From Paenibacillus sp. sptzw28 (GTDB lineage Bacteria > Bacillota > Bacilli > Paenibacillales > Paenibacillaceae): a stretch of DNA of 64,000 nucleotides. Below the pieces are notes generated by a model. That model saw only the letters and a list, made by a program, of their open reading frames with translations, had not been told where the DNA came from and did not search any database. Every line of letters starts with the position of its first letter. Positions within the stretch are counted from its first letter, which is position 1. The position numbers and the translations under genes are program-made. The stretch lies in contig NZ_CP080545.1 in NCBI RefSeq assembly GCF_019550795.1, positions 949,501 to 1,013,500 of the forward strand, in the 5' to 3' direction. Shown here piece by piece: positions 1-8,805 of the stretch.

Positions 1-2
1 CG

Positions 3-962
3 GCCGAAGAATCAGGAGTGACACTTATCGATCTTAATTCGGAGAGCGTAAAATTTTATAACGAGATCGGAGTGGAAGCGACGACAGCCACCGTCATGTC
101 CATTGAAGCGGGAGAAACTCCCGGCATGACGACTCGAGGAAGTTACGCCAACGGTCATCCGTTAAAGGTGATTGACGGGACTCACTATAAAGAAGCTTTA
201 GCCAAACAATTCGCCCGAATCATTGTGACCGAACTCGTGAAAACAGGGGAAGCCGGCGATTCTACAGCAGCTGCGCTTGCTTCTTATCTTAAAGCGGGTA
301 TCAGGCATGCTGCCGCAACAGGTGACTGGTCAAAGGTTTTCCCCGAAATGGCCGGCGATACAACAACCGGTGAAGGTGCTTATTACCGCAATCAGATTGA
401 GAAGTTGATTCAGTTGGGAGTTATGAGCAAGGACCGTCACGGAAACTTTAATCCGGATGCGGAGATGACCGCCCACGAATTCATTCAATCTATTTCCAAG
501 CTGATGAATTTGGAAGAATCGACATTCGCCGGCTACCCGGACGGGAAGCTTACTCGGGAAATAATGGGCGCTATTCTGGATGACGCGTATCATGCGAAGT
601 TCACCAGTAAGCCGAAATACATGACCGACTATAACGGAACAGCCGTGGTACCCGATGACCCGGATTATGATCCGTATATGGACCCGGGTGCCAGAGGCGC
701 GATGTACTATCCTCTTGTTTCCTGGCAGCAGTTGATGGATACGGCGCAAATCGCACCTCACTTGGCTTCTAAAGTGAAGGAAGCATATGATCTGGGCCTT
801 ATCCGTTCCGAGAAAGGAATTGCCAGGGGACAAATGGTTAACGGCACAGAGCTTGAACCGAAATTGACAGTAACCCGAGAGAAAGCTGCTAAAGCCCTGT
901 ACTTCATGTGGGTTCTCCAGCAGGCTGTAAATGTTGAGAACGACGTCTCATCGCTAAAATAG
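3..962 (+). CDS. Rhamnogalacturonan acetylesterase-like SGNH hydrolase with SLH-like tail (5' truncated by window)
   Basis: The reading frame is open from the window edge, so the N-terminus is missing. The first 80 residues look like the end of a GDSL/SGNH esterase of the rhamnogalacturonan acetylesterase group: a segment ending in LIDLN, then the Asp-x-x-His catalytic block (IDGTHYKEAL, Asp codon at 174, His codon at 183). After about nt 330 come SLH-like stretches (a repeat with YRNQIEKLIQLGVMS and GNFNPDAEMTAHEF), suggesting attachment to the cell wall. In the family, the enzyme removes acetyl groups from the pectin backbone. The next gene encodes pectin methylesterase plus pectate lyase, which fits a joint role. 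The esterase call rests on the last catalytic block only; the SLH tail is degenerate. Confidence 0.66.
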   Translation, partial: AEESGVTLIDLNSESVKFYNEIGVEATTATVMSIEAGETPGMTTRGSYANGHPLKVIDGTHYKEALAKQFARIIVTELVKTGEAGDSTAAALASYLKAGIRHAAATGDWSKVFPEMAGDTTTGEGAYYRNQIEKLIQLGVMSKDRHGNFNPDAEMTAHEFIQSISKLMNLEESTFAGYPDGKLTREIMGAILDDAYHAKFTSKPKYMTDYNGTAVVPDDPDYDPYMDPGARGAMYYPLVSWQQLMDTAQIAPHLASKVKEAYDLGLIRSEKGIARGQMVNGTELEPKLTVTREKAAKALYFMWVLQQAVNVENDVSSLK

Positions 963-971
963 GCAAACAAA

Positions 972-985
972 TAAAAGCGCTTACA
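972..985. promoter_or_regulatory. cre-like site (CcpA catabolite repression)
   Basis: TAAAAGCGCTTACA matches the cre consensus TGWNANCGNTNWCA at all but one fixed position and lies 24 bases before the pectinase gene start. Glucose repression of the pectinase gene through CcpA is inferred. Confidence 0.5.
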
Positions 986-1009
986 ACTCAGAAAGCAAAG
1001 GAGCAGCTT

Positions 1010-4000
1010 ATGAAAAAAGGAATACTGGTAATGGTCTTTTTGCTCGTGTTCTCATTGATTCAGTTAGGAAGTCCCTTGACTGCGACTAAGGTGTCTGCGG
1101 AATTGGCGGACACGATTGTTCCGAGTCCGCCGGGCGCACCGGTTGAGCTTGCGGCCATACCCAGGAACAGCCAGGCGGATGTAAGCTGGGCACCGCCCGG
1201 ATTCGGCCACGGCAGATCGATTCTATACGTCGGAACCGGTACAGATTCTGACAGTATTGCGATGGAACACTTTACATCCTTGGGATTCACCGTAACGTTC
1301 GCGGAGGATCGGACCGTCACTTCCGCCGATGCAGGGAGCAACGATCTGGTGTTTGTTAGTGAATCCTCCAGTTCGTCTTATATTGCTGACAAATTCAAAT
1401 ATTCGACGGTGCCCGTCGTCTATTCCGAGCCGTATGTGCTGGACGACGCAGGTCTCAGTAAGGCGAATGAAGGAGACTTTGGCAATATCGCGGGCCAAAC
1501 CTCGGTTGTCATTAAGGACAGTGCTCATCCGCTTGCTGCCGGATTAAGCGGAATAGTTGACGTCTATACGCAGGCGGGAGAAATCAATTACGGAACGCCG
1601 GGCGAGTCGGCGGTTATTATTGCAACTGCTGCAGGCAATGAGAGTCAGGCGGTTATTTTCGGTTATGAGAAAGGCGCGAGCAACGTTAACGGAGAGCCGA
1701 TCCTCGCACGGCAAGTTTCCACCTTTCTGTTCGCCGGTCAGGAAGCCGTGATGACGGCTGAGGGCTGGACGCTTATCGATGCCGCGGTCAAATGGGCGAT
1801 CGGGCTGGAGGGCAGCTCCGAAACTTCGATGGATGCGAATAAGGTCAATTCGTATAAAATTTACCGAAGCACCAATCCGGAAGGTCCTTATACGATGGTT
1901 GCCGAGGTAGCGGATACCAAGTACCGTGATTTCGGACTGGATAACGGTCTGACTTATTATTATAAGGTCACTTCTGTCAGTGCAGGCGGGGAAAGTGTGC
2001 CATCTGCGACGGTTAGTGTCATGCCGATGGCGCCGTTGAACGCCCCGACCGGCTTGACCTCCGAAAGTGGTGACGGCCAGACGACGATTCGTTGGAACCC
2101 GGTCGCCGGAGCTGAATCCTATGTTGTGAAGCGCAGTACAGAGAATGGCATAAACTATGAGATGGTTGCCGGCGGTGTAACGGGAACCGAATTCACAGAT
2201 GCTACGGTCAGTAACGGGGTTAGGTATTACTATGTCGTATCTGCCGCAAGTCCGGTGACTGCAAGCGCCAATTCTGCCTCCGTTCAAGTTGTCCCTGCAC
2301 CCGGTAACGGAGCGCCTGCGATTCCGCAAGGTATAGAAGCGATTGCCGGAGACGCCCAAGTGATCTTGACTTGGCAAGAGACGAGCGGAGCAATATCTTA
2401 TACCATCAAACGCGGAGCCTTCAACAGCGGTCAATATGAGACCGTCGCCTCCAATATCTATGGTACAAGCTACCAGGATGCGGGGTTGGACAATGGCACA
2501 ACGTACGATTATGTGATTTCGGCGGAGAACGATCAGGGAGAAAGTTATTCCTCCGAACCGATCGCGGTTACGCCGGCGGATGTCGTGGTTGTCGCGAAAG
2601 ACGGGACGGGTGATTTCACAACGGTGCAGGCGGCATTGGACGCGGCTCCGAACTACAGTACGAAACGCCATGTTATTTATATCAAAAACGGCGTATACCG
2701 CGAGAAGCTGAAAGTTCCGAGCACCAAGACTAATCTCAGTTTCGTAGGCGAGAGCCGGGAGGGCACGGTATTGGTCTATAACGACAACGCCAGCACGCCC
2801 GGTCCTGATGGAACTCCGCTGGGTACGTCCCAAAGCTCGAGTCTCTTTATTTATCCTACCGATTTTATTGCGAAAAATCTAACAATCCAGAATGATTCCG
2901 GCATGAATACGGGTCAAGCTGTTGCTGCTTATATCAGGGGCGATCGCGCTTACTTCGACCATGTCCGTTTCCTCGGTTACCAGGATACGCTGTTCACCAA
3001 TAATGGCAGACATTATTATAGTAACTGCTTTGTTGAAGGGGATGTCGATTTTATATTCGGGCAATCTACGGCGGTGTTCGACCGTTGCCAAATCCACAGC
3101 AAACGCAATGGAGGAATGTTGACGGCCGCAAGTACGACGGAGGATACACCGTACGGGTACGTGTTCCTGAATTCGGAGATTACCTCTGATGCAGGGATCA
3201 AGAACGTTTATTTCGGAAGACCTTGGCGTCCGTACGCTGCAGTTGCATTTATCGATACGATGATCGATTCGTCGATCGCACCGTACGGCTGGAACAATTG
3301 GGGTAAAGTGGAAAATGAGAAAACAGCCAGATACTCAGAGTATAACAGCCGAGGTCCGGGGGCAAATCCCAAAGCGCGGGCTGGCTGGTCGAAGCAACTT
3401 ACACCGGAGGAAGCAAGTCAGTACACGGTACAAAATGTGTTAAAGGGCAATGATAACTGGAACCCGCTGCGGATTGGCATCATTCCGTTAAGCGATGTAT
3501 CCGCCCCTGTATTAACACTCGATCCTTTGGATACTCACGTGAACAATCCCACATTCACCGTATCGGGACGAGTGGACAAGCAAGCAGCCGTGACGATGAA
3601 CGGCCGGCATATCGAGGTGGCTTCCGATCTTACCTTCCGCACAACGGTGGAACTGGAGCTGGGAGACAATATTATTGCCGTTCAAGCTACAGATCCTTCA
3701 AGCAACATGACGGTTGCCGTTTCATTGCGGGTCGTCTATGACAATACCGCTCCTGTCATTATGTTGGATAACCCGGAAGGAGAGAAAGTCGACAATAGCT
3801 ATAATGCGTCTTCCAATCCTTATCCGGTTTCAGGCCGATTAAGCGAAGCGGGCACGGTATGGGTCAATGGCCAGGAAATTAGAGTGTCCGGAGATTTGGC
3901 TTTCACAACGAAAGTCAGTTTGCAACAAGGGAAAAATACAATCACGGTATCCGCCAAGGACTTGGCCGGCAATGCTGCCGAACCGGTTACGTATAATGTC

Positions 4001-5377
4001 ACTCTGAAAAAGAGCAGCGTGCCGGGAGGGCCTGTGCAAATGGTTGGAGCGGCAGCAACGGATGCCCATACCATTGAAGTGACCTTTAACAGCAAACTCA
4101 ATAACTTTGACGCAGCCGATTTTCAATTGCTTTCGGCGATGGGAAGCTGGGAGTCTCTCAGTCCCGGTCTTACTCCAAATCTGACAGTCAACGAAGTCAG
4201 CACCCGGGTGAACAAAAGCGGACAGACGGTTGCCGTCTTTCGTATACAAGAAGCATTGAACCCGGATGCTACATTCCAGCGGGAGATCGCAGAGAATCCG
4301 CATAATATTCCATTTCTGACAGCGTCCTACTATTCCAGCGATGCGGCGAAAAACATTCAGCAAGCCGATTATCTTCTGAGCTGGCAGTTGGACAACGGTG
4401 CCTGGTTTAAAAATATGCAGGCAAAGTATAGCAGGGCCTGGGACGGCCAGGAAGCGAAGTCCGACTGGTATTCCAGTGAGCATGGCTATATAGGCACCAT
4501 CGACAATAACGCTACGACCAATGAAATTCTTTTTCTTGCCGTTATGTACAAAGAGACAGGGGATGAACGGTACAAGGCTTCCGTGCTCAGGGGACTTGAA
4601 TATTTGCTGGAAGCGCAGTATCCGAGCGGAGGGTGGCCGCAGGCTTATCCGGCCAGAGGCAACTATTCCGATTATGTCACTTTTAACGACAACGCCATGA
4701 TTCGGGTTATGAATGTGTTAACGATGGTATCCAAGAAGCAATATCCGTTTAATACCGATTTGGCGTCGGACGCGCTTATTGTGCGGATTCATGAAGCTTT
4801 GGGTGTGGGTTTGGGTTATATTTTGAAATCCCAGATCAAGGTTGACGGCAATCTGACCGCCTGGTGCGCGCAGCATGATCCGGTCACTTATGTACCCATG
4901 GGAGCCCGTTCTTACGAGCATCCGTCAATTTCGGGCTCGGAGTCTGTAGGTGTTATAAAATATTTGATGGCTTTGCCGAACCCGTCTCCCGAGGTGCAGG
5001 CAGCTGTTGACGGCGCCTTGCAGTGGCTTGATCAGGTCAAGCTGGAAGGCATAAAATATGTAGCCGGCGATCCGCAAGGACAATACTTTTATGAAGATCC
5101 GTTAAGCACGACATGGTACCGGTTTTACCAAATCGGCACCAATCTTCCGATATTCTCGGGGCGTGATGGCGTGATCAAACATAATATTCTCGAAATTGAG
5201 CAAGAAAGAAGAGACGGTTACCGCTGGGCGGGCGAATGGCCGAAAAAACTGCTGGAGGTAGCCCGTACGACCGGTTACTACGAAAATCGTGTTTACATTA
5301 AAGTAGTTGGCAACAAGTCAAGCAACTTAGCCGGTGAAACATTGGAAATCGGCCAATTGATCAGGGTCGAAGCATAG
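1010..5377 (+). CDS. Secreted pectin methylesterase (CE8) / pectate lyase (PL10) fusion with FN3 and Ig-like linkers
   Basis: This 1455-residue exported enzyme should de-esterify pectin and then cleave it. A signal peptide covers residues 1-31. An FN3 domain begins near 36, is interrupted at about 66-277 by an alpha/beta domain starting GRSILYVGTG, and resumes at NSYKIYRS. Two more FN3 domains follow (about 341-430 and 434-523). The CE8 domain (about 524-822) has GYQDTL, DVDFIFGQ and GRPWRPYA, the family's catalytic motifs. Two glucodextranase-B/Ig-like repeats follow (about 830-1000), then a linker and the PL10 lyase (about 1090-1425) with TIDNNATTNE and GGWPQAYP. An AAGGAG ribosome site precedes ATG 1010. 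It follows an acetylesterase-like gene and a cre-like site and is closed by a strong terminator. Both catalytic domains look complete; the function of the inserted domain is unknown. Confidence 0.92.
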   Translation: MKKGILVMVFLLVFSLIQLGSPLTATKVSAELADTIVPSPPGAPVELAAIPRNSQADVSWAPPGFGHGRSILYVGTGTDSDSIAMEHFTSLGFTVTFAEDRTVTSADAGSNDLVFVSESSSSSYIADKFKYSTVPVVYSEPYVLDDAGLSKANEGDFGNIAGQTSVVIKDSAHPLAAGLSGIVDVYTQAGEINYGTPGESAVIIATAAGNESQAVIFGYEKGASNVNGEPILARQVSTFLFAGQEAVMTAEGWTLIDAAVKWAIGLEGSSETSMDANKVNSYKIYRSTNPEGPYTMVAEVADTKYRDFGLDNGLTYYYKVTSVSAGGESVPSATVSVMPMAPLNAPTGLTSESGDGQTTIRWNPVAGAESYVVKRSTENGINYEMVAGGVTGTEFTDATVSNGVRYYYVVSAASPVTASANSASVQVVPAPGNGAPAIPQGIEAIAGDAQVILTWQETSGAISYTIKRGAFNSGQYETVASNIYGTSYQDAGLDNGTTYDYVISAENDQGESYSSEPIAVTPADVVVVAKDGTGDFTTVQAALDAAPNYSTKRHVIYIKNGVYREKLKVPSTKTNLSFVGESREGTVLVYNDNASTPGPDGTPLGTSQSSSLFIYPTDFIAKNLTIQNDSGMNTGQAVAAYIRGDRAYFDHVRFLGYQDTLFTNNGRHYYSNCFVEGDVDFIFGQSTAVFDRCQIHSKRNGGMLTAASTTEDTPYGYVFLNSEITSDAGIKNVYFGRPWRPYAAVAFIDTMIDSSIAPYGWNNWGKVENEKTARYSEYNSRGPGANPKARAGWSKQLTPEEASQYTVQNVLKGNDNWNPLRIGIIPLSDVSAPVLTLDPLDTHVNNPTFTVSGRVDKQAAVTMNGRHIEVASDLTFRTTVELELGDNIIAVQATDPSSNMTVAVSLRVVYDNTAPVIMLDNPEGEKVDNSYNASSNPYPVSGRLSEAGTVWVNGQEIRVSGDLAFTTKVSLQQGKNTITVSAKDLAGNAAEPVTYNVTLKKSSVPGGPVQMVGAAATDAHTIEVTFNSKLNNFDAADFQLLSAMGSWESLSPGLTPNLTVNEVSTRVNKSGQTVAVFRIQEALNPDATFQREIAENPHNIPFLTASYYSSDAAKNIQQADYLLSWQLDNGAWFKNMQAKYSRAWDGQEAKSDWYSSEHGYIGTIDNNATTNEILFLAVMYKETGDERYKASVLRGLEYLLEAQYPSGGWPQAYPARGNYSDYVTFNDNAMIRVMNVLTMVSKKQYPFNTDLASDALIVRIHEALGVGLGYILKSQIKVDGNLTAWCAQHDPVTYVPMGARSYEHPSISGSESVGVIKYLMALPNPSPEVQAAVDGALQWLDQVKLEGIKYVAGDPQGQYFYEDPLSTTWYRFYQIGTNLPIFSGRDGVIKHNILEIEQERRDGYRWAGEWPKKLLEVARTTGYYENRVYIKVVGNKSSNLAGETLEIGQLIRVEA

Positions 5378-5410
5378 GAGAGAGGGAGAAGCGCAGCAGG
5401 CGTTGAACGA

Positions 5411-5460
5411 AAAGGAAGTAAAATCCGACGTTGCGGAGGATTTTTACTTCCTTTTCCTTT
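5411..5460 (+). terminator. Rho-independent terminator after the pectinase gene
   Basis: A 16-bp stem (AAAGGAAGTAAAATCC at 5411-5426 with its near-perfect complement at 5438-5454, one bulged T) is followed by a pyrimidine-rich T tract. Confidence 0.85.
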
Positions 5461-5575
5461 TTATCAGATTTCGCTGATCGTCGGATATTTTCCGACTGGC
5501 AGCAGGTGCTTGTTGGAAACTTTCGTCAGCGGGTACAGTCGGGATCTGTATGACCGTTTGCGTCTGACCGGGAGC

Positions 5576-6730
5576 TTAGGCCCTGACCGCCAATTCCGCT
5601 AGGCGGGGAATAAGCTCTGCAGGAGGAATCTGCTTTTCATTCTCCCCCTTGACTTCTTGAGCCGCCTGGGTGAAGGACGGATCATCGAGAAGTTTAAACA
5701 GGCTCCATTGCAGCGTCTCAACATCCGTTTCCTCCGGTAGATACGTAAGCCCGATCCCTCGCTTCTCTACGGCGGCAGCGTTAATATGCTGGTCCGCCAT
5801 ATGCGGAAACACGAGCTGCGGAACGCCGGCCACCACAGCATTCATCGTCGTCCCCGCTCCCCCGTGATGTACGATGGCGGAACAGGTCGGCACCAGCGCG
5901 CTTAACGGAATCCAGCCGGTTGTGCGAACATTCGGCGGCAAAGCTCCGAGCACGGAAGGGTCTGTCTCCCCGAGCGCCAAAACAACCTCCGCATCGAGAT
6001 TGCGCACCGCCTCAATGACTCCGCTTATCCCGCTGACACCGGCCGTATGAGGGAGCACGGTGCCGAGCGTGACGCAGATGCGCGGACGCGCCTTCGGTTC
6101 CAGCAGCCATTCGGGCAGTGCGCCGCCTCCATTGTACGGGACGTAGCGGACGAACCATGCGGATGGTCGATCCAGCTCACGCATACTGGGCGGACATGTA
6201 TCAATGATCGCGTTCGGGCGCAGCCGCTCCCCTGTTACGCCGTACCGCTCGCATACCGGGCGCAATTCCTCATAAATGAGATCGGTCATATTCGACATTT
6301 TGCCCGCCGATAGAATGCCAAAGCCGTGAATAACAGTAGGTATCGAGAGAAGAGAAGCTGCCAGCGATCCGGCGACGTCAAACGGCGTTTGCACGATCAC
6401 ATCCGGCTTCCATGAACGGGTGACTTCCACCGTACGATCCGCCGTATGTTTGCTGACCTGAGCCATCATACTAGCGACACTCTGCATATTTTCACTCGAG
6501 AAAGGATCACGGATGCCCTTGACCGAGCTCCCGCCTTTAAGGAGCTTCCCCATGATATCCACATCCGGCGAAGCTTCTACTGTCGGAAGTCCCGCACGGC
6601 CGCTTGCATCAACAGCCGGGCCGGTCGTGACCACGAGTACCTCATGTCCGGCCGCTCGGGCCGCCCACACAAAAGGAACGATAGGCAGAAAGAAACCTAA
6701 TCCGGGAAAACTGGTGAATAGAATCTTCAT
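5576..6730 (-). CDS. MGT-type glycosyltransferase (GT1, macrolide/antibiotic glycosyltransferase family)
   Basis: A 384-residue GT-B fold enzyme of family GT1. The N-terminal Rossmann start (MKILFTSFPGLGFFLPIVPF) and the C-terminal donor-binding signature (HHGGAGTTMNAVVAGVPQLV, with DQHINAAAVEKRGIG after it) are those of the macrolide glycosyltransferase/DesVII group, which transfers a sugar from a nucleotide-sugar to small hydrophobic acceptors and often inactivates antibiotics. The length is normal for the family. It lies 127 bases downstream of a TetR gene on the same strand, so it is probably controlled by that repressor. Acceptor and sugar cannot be told from sequence; resistance or tailoring are both possible. 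Confidence 0.85.
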   Translation of the reverse strand: MKILFTSFPGLGFFLPIVPFVWAARAAGHEVLVVTTGPAVDASGRAGLPTVEASPDVDIMGKLLKGGSSVKGIRDPFSSENMQSVASMMAQVSKHTADRTVEVTRSWKPDVIVQTPFDVAGSLAASLLSIPTVIHGFGILSAGKMSNMTDLIYEELRPVCERYGVTGERLRPNAIIDTCPPSMRELDRPSAWFVRYVPYNGGGALPEWLLEPKARPRICVTLGTVLPHTAGVSGISGVIEAVRNLDAEVVLALGETDPSVLGALPPNVRTTGWIPLSALVPTCSAIVHHGGAGTTMNAVVAGVPQLVFPHMADQHINAAAVEKRGIGLTYLPEETDVETLQWSLFKLLDDPSFTQAAQEVKGENEKQIPPAELIPRLAELAVRA

Positions 6731-6857
6731 CTTAAGAGTTCGCCTCCCAATTTATATTGCCGTGACGACAACAATAGAGTAGACCTTTCTCATCGGGCTG
6801 CCGTGGAACCACCCCCTTTCCTGAAATTACGGTGACTCCGAATACTGTCGACCTTGC

Positions 6858-7499
6858 TCAAACTCCTTTATCGTTGTGCTCCAACGCCTTCAAGTACAGA
6901 CTTACGATTGCTTCAATGTCTTGGGGGTCAGGCTGCTCGGGCGGACGGTCGGTGATTAGAAGACCGTCGAGCAGAATATAAGTCAGCAGCGGTCCGACAA
7001 ACATGCGTACGGCCCCATTGACGTCCGTTATTTTCACTAATCCCTTAACATTCGACTGCTCCAAAATAGCCGAAACGCTCTTCACGACCTGTTCCGGGAC
7101 GGTCGAACGAAAAAGCTTGCCAAGCTGCGGGAACCGGGGACTTTCGGCAATAATCACACGAACCAACGCCAGATAGCTGGATTGCATCAAAGTCGAAATG
7201 AATTGATGTGCCAAGGCGTTTAACGCCTGCCGAAGCTCGTCGCGGCTGTTTATCACCATGCTTCCGAGCGAGAACAAGTTATCGGTTAAGCCGTGAATCA
7301 CCTGTTTTAATACGTCGACCAGTAGGTCCTCTTTGCTCGGATAGTAGGTGTATATGGTTTGTTTCGAGACACCCGCTTCCGCCGTTATGGCGTCCATGCT
7401 CGTGGCTGCAAATCCGTTCTTAAGAAATAATCGTTCGGCCGCCGACCGGATTTGAGCCTGTTTGGCCTGTGCTCGGGATGAAAGTTCTCTGGAATTCAA
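6858..7499 (-). CDS. TetR-family transcriptional repressor
   Basis: A TetR-type regulator: HTH near the N-terminus (RLFLKNGFAATSMDAITAEA, then GVSKQTIYTYYPSKEDLL) and an all-helical ligand domain behind it. I chose TTG 7499 because AAAGGAGG lies 7 bases upstream; an in-frame ATG at 7529 would sit inside the operator-like palindrome and has no ribosome site. The gene stands upstream of the glycosyltransferase on the same strand. A promoter with a 15-bp palindrome just downstream of its -10 box precedes it, which suggests autorepression and control of the glycosyltransferase by a small ligand, perhaps the enzyme's substrate. The ligand is unknown. Confidence 0.88.
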   Translation of the reverse strand: MNSRELSSRAQAKQAQIRSAAERLFLKNGFAATSMDAITAEAGVSKQTIYTYYPSKEDLLVDVLKQVIHGLTDNLFSLGSMVINSRDELRQALNALAHQFISTLMQSSYLALVRVIIAESPRFPQLGKLFRSTVPEQVVKSVSAILEQSNVKGLVKITDVNGAVRMFVGPLLTYILLDGLLITDRPPEQPDPQDIEAIVSLYLKALEHNDKGV

Positions 7500-7529
7500 G
7501 TAGCTGCCTCCTTTGGTGCGAAAAATCAT

Positions 7530-7576
7530 ACTGTACCGTACAGTTTGATTTTATATCCATTTAGTGGAAATGTCAA
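7530..7576 (-). promoter_or_regulatory. Promoter and palindromic operator of the TetR/glycosyltransferase unit
   Basis: On the minus strand TTGACA (7571-7576), a 17-base spacer and TAAAAT (7548-7553) form a near-ideal sigma-A promoter. ACTGTACGGTACAGT (7530-7544), a perfect 15-bp palindrome, lies where transcription should start; its place and symmetry fit a TetR operator. Confidence 0.75.
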
Positions 7577-7642
7577 CCCTTATGAAAAATCAGGCGAATT
7601 GATCTACCGCATGATATGCCCCTTTTGAAAGGAGGAATCGCC

Positions 7643-7930
7643 GTGGATTGGCTTCAACGTATGAACCATGCTATTGACTATATTGAAGACAACTTAGAAA
7701 ATAATATTGATTATGAACAGATTGCCGAAATAAGCTTTGCAAATAAAACTTCGATTGTTTTAGTAAAGTCGGATGAGCTTAATGAGTATACGCACATCCC
7801 ATTCAACCTAGAGTCTCATAACATGATTAAATCACGCTCAAGGTTAATAGAGAAAGGGGTCAGCGTATCTAAGTCATCTATTTCCGACGGTTTTTATTGT
7901 TTGGATTTTTTTGATCCCGACGGGGAGGAT
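7643..7930 (+). pseudogene. Remnant: AraC-family N-terminus joined to a VOC (glyoxalase-fold) C-terminal piece
   Basis: A good ribosome site (AAAGGAGG, 7628-7635) precedes GTG 7643. The first 30 or so residues (start VDWLQRMNHAIDYIEDNLEN) are the typical beginning of an AraC regulator with an effector-binding domain, but the sequence stops in the first HTH helix. It then runs in frame into a segment resembling the end of a VOC/glyoxalase-like protein (IEKGVSVSKSS, FFDPDGE). Neither domain is complete. The frame then continues only as antisense of the MerR gene, whose 3' end lies at 7935, so I end the remnant near 7930. Best explained as a deletion that fused two genes. Confidence 0.6.
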
Positions 7931-7934
7931 AGCT

Positions 7935-8639
7935 CTACTTTGCAAAATTGTCTATGTATCTCATCATTTCCGATATGCCCTTCAATTGATTTGCCAATTG
8001 CTCATTTAGCTTCTGCAGAGTTACCTGGAAAGAGTGTTCAATAGCAGTTAAATCTTGTGTCTCTAAGGCTTCAAGTAACGGTTTCATTCTCTCAATAGAA
8101 TAGACTGTTTTCCTTAAACTGCTGATGATAATAATTTTTTTTAATTCTCGCTGTGTAAAGACCCTGTATCCGTTTTCCGGATTCCTCTCAGAGCGTATTA
8201 GCCTCTCCTTTTCCCAATGTCGAATAGCGGATGTATTAACACCAGCTATAGCGGCAACCTCCCCGATACTCATCTCTTCCGTTATCAGTATGTTTCTATA
8301 TCTAGAGAAATCGGTTTTTCGAATCAGTCCTATGACCTCTCGGATTCGTTGCTTTTCTGTTTGAATGTTGTATTGCTGTAGATTGACTACCCATAGAGCC
8401 TGTTCTATGTGGCCTTTCTTTAATAACCTCATGACATCGTAGACGACAGGAATATCGTATCCCTTAATTAAAGCACGTAAGGCAACGAATGCTTGAACAT
8501 GGAACGATGTGTAACATCTTCTTTTACTTGCTGTTCGAGGTACGTCGGGTACCAAGTCGAGTTCTTCATATCGTCGCAAGGTGGTCGTGCTAACGCTAAG
8601 TCTCTTGGCAATCTGCTTCGGCGTATAACTGATTTCCAT
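7935..8639 (-). CDS. MerR-family regulator with two MerR-type HTH domains
   Basis: 234 residues. The first HTH (start MEISYTPKQIAKRLSVSTTT, then LRRYEELDLVP) is a MerR-type winged helix. A second MerR-like HTH begins near residue 121 (MSIGEVAAIAGVNTSAIRHW, then EKERLI, NGYRVF). The C-terminus is helical, as in MerR dimerisation coils. Two HTH domains in one chain are uncommon in the family, where one HTH plus an effector domain is usual. ATG 8639 is preceded by AAAGGAAAGGTGATC. An inverted repeat just upstream is a likely autoregulatory operator. No linked target gene is evident; the neighbours are a pseudogene and an RCC1 protein. Confidence 0.82.
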   Translation of the reverse strand: MEISYTPKQIAKRLSVSTTTLRRYEELDLVPDVPRTASKRRCYTSFHVQAFVALRALIKGYDIPVVYDVMRLLKKGHIEQALWVVNLQQYNIQTEKQRIREVIGLIRKTDFSRYRNILITEEMSIGEVAAIAGVNTSAIRHWEKERLIRSERNPENGYRVFTQRELKKIIIISSLRKTVYSIERMKPLLEALETQDLTAIEHSFQVTLQKLNEQLANQLKGISEMMRYIDNFAK

Positions 8640-8654
8640 TGTTGATCACCTTTC

Positions 8655-8674
8655 CTTTAAGTTAAACCTTAAAG
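8655..8674. promoter_or_regulatory. Inverted repeat upstream of the MerR gene (candidate operator)
   Basis: CTTTAAG-6-CTTAAAG, a perfect 7-bp inverted repeat, lies 15 bases upstream of the MerR start codon. MerR proteins bind such dyads; the role here is inferred. Confidence 0.5.
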
Positions 8675-8805
8675 TTCTACAACAATATTAAACGAAATAT
8701 TGGGTTGGTGCGCAAGGGTTCAAGGAATATGAAACGAAATCTTGCATGAATGTTGTATGATCAAATATGAGCGGATGGAAAGAAAAGGATGCGAGGAGGA
8801 ATGAT

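Noticed and set aside
1544..2833. Long open frame on the minus strand (429 codons)
   Set aside because: It is antisense to the FN3/CE8 part of the pectinase gene, has no ribosome site and shows no domain.
7616..8044. Complete 142-residue gene
   Set aside because: Its last third is only antisense of the MerR gene, and the two conserved parts come from different families; reported as a remnant.
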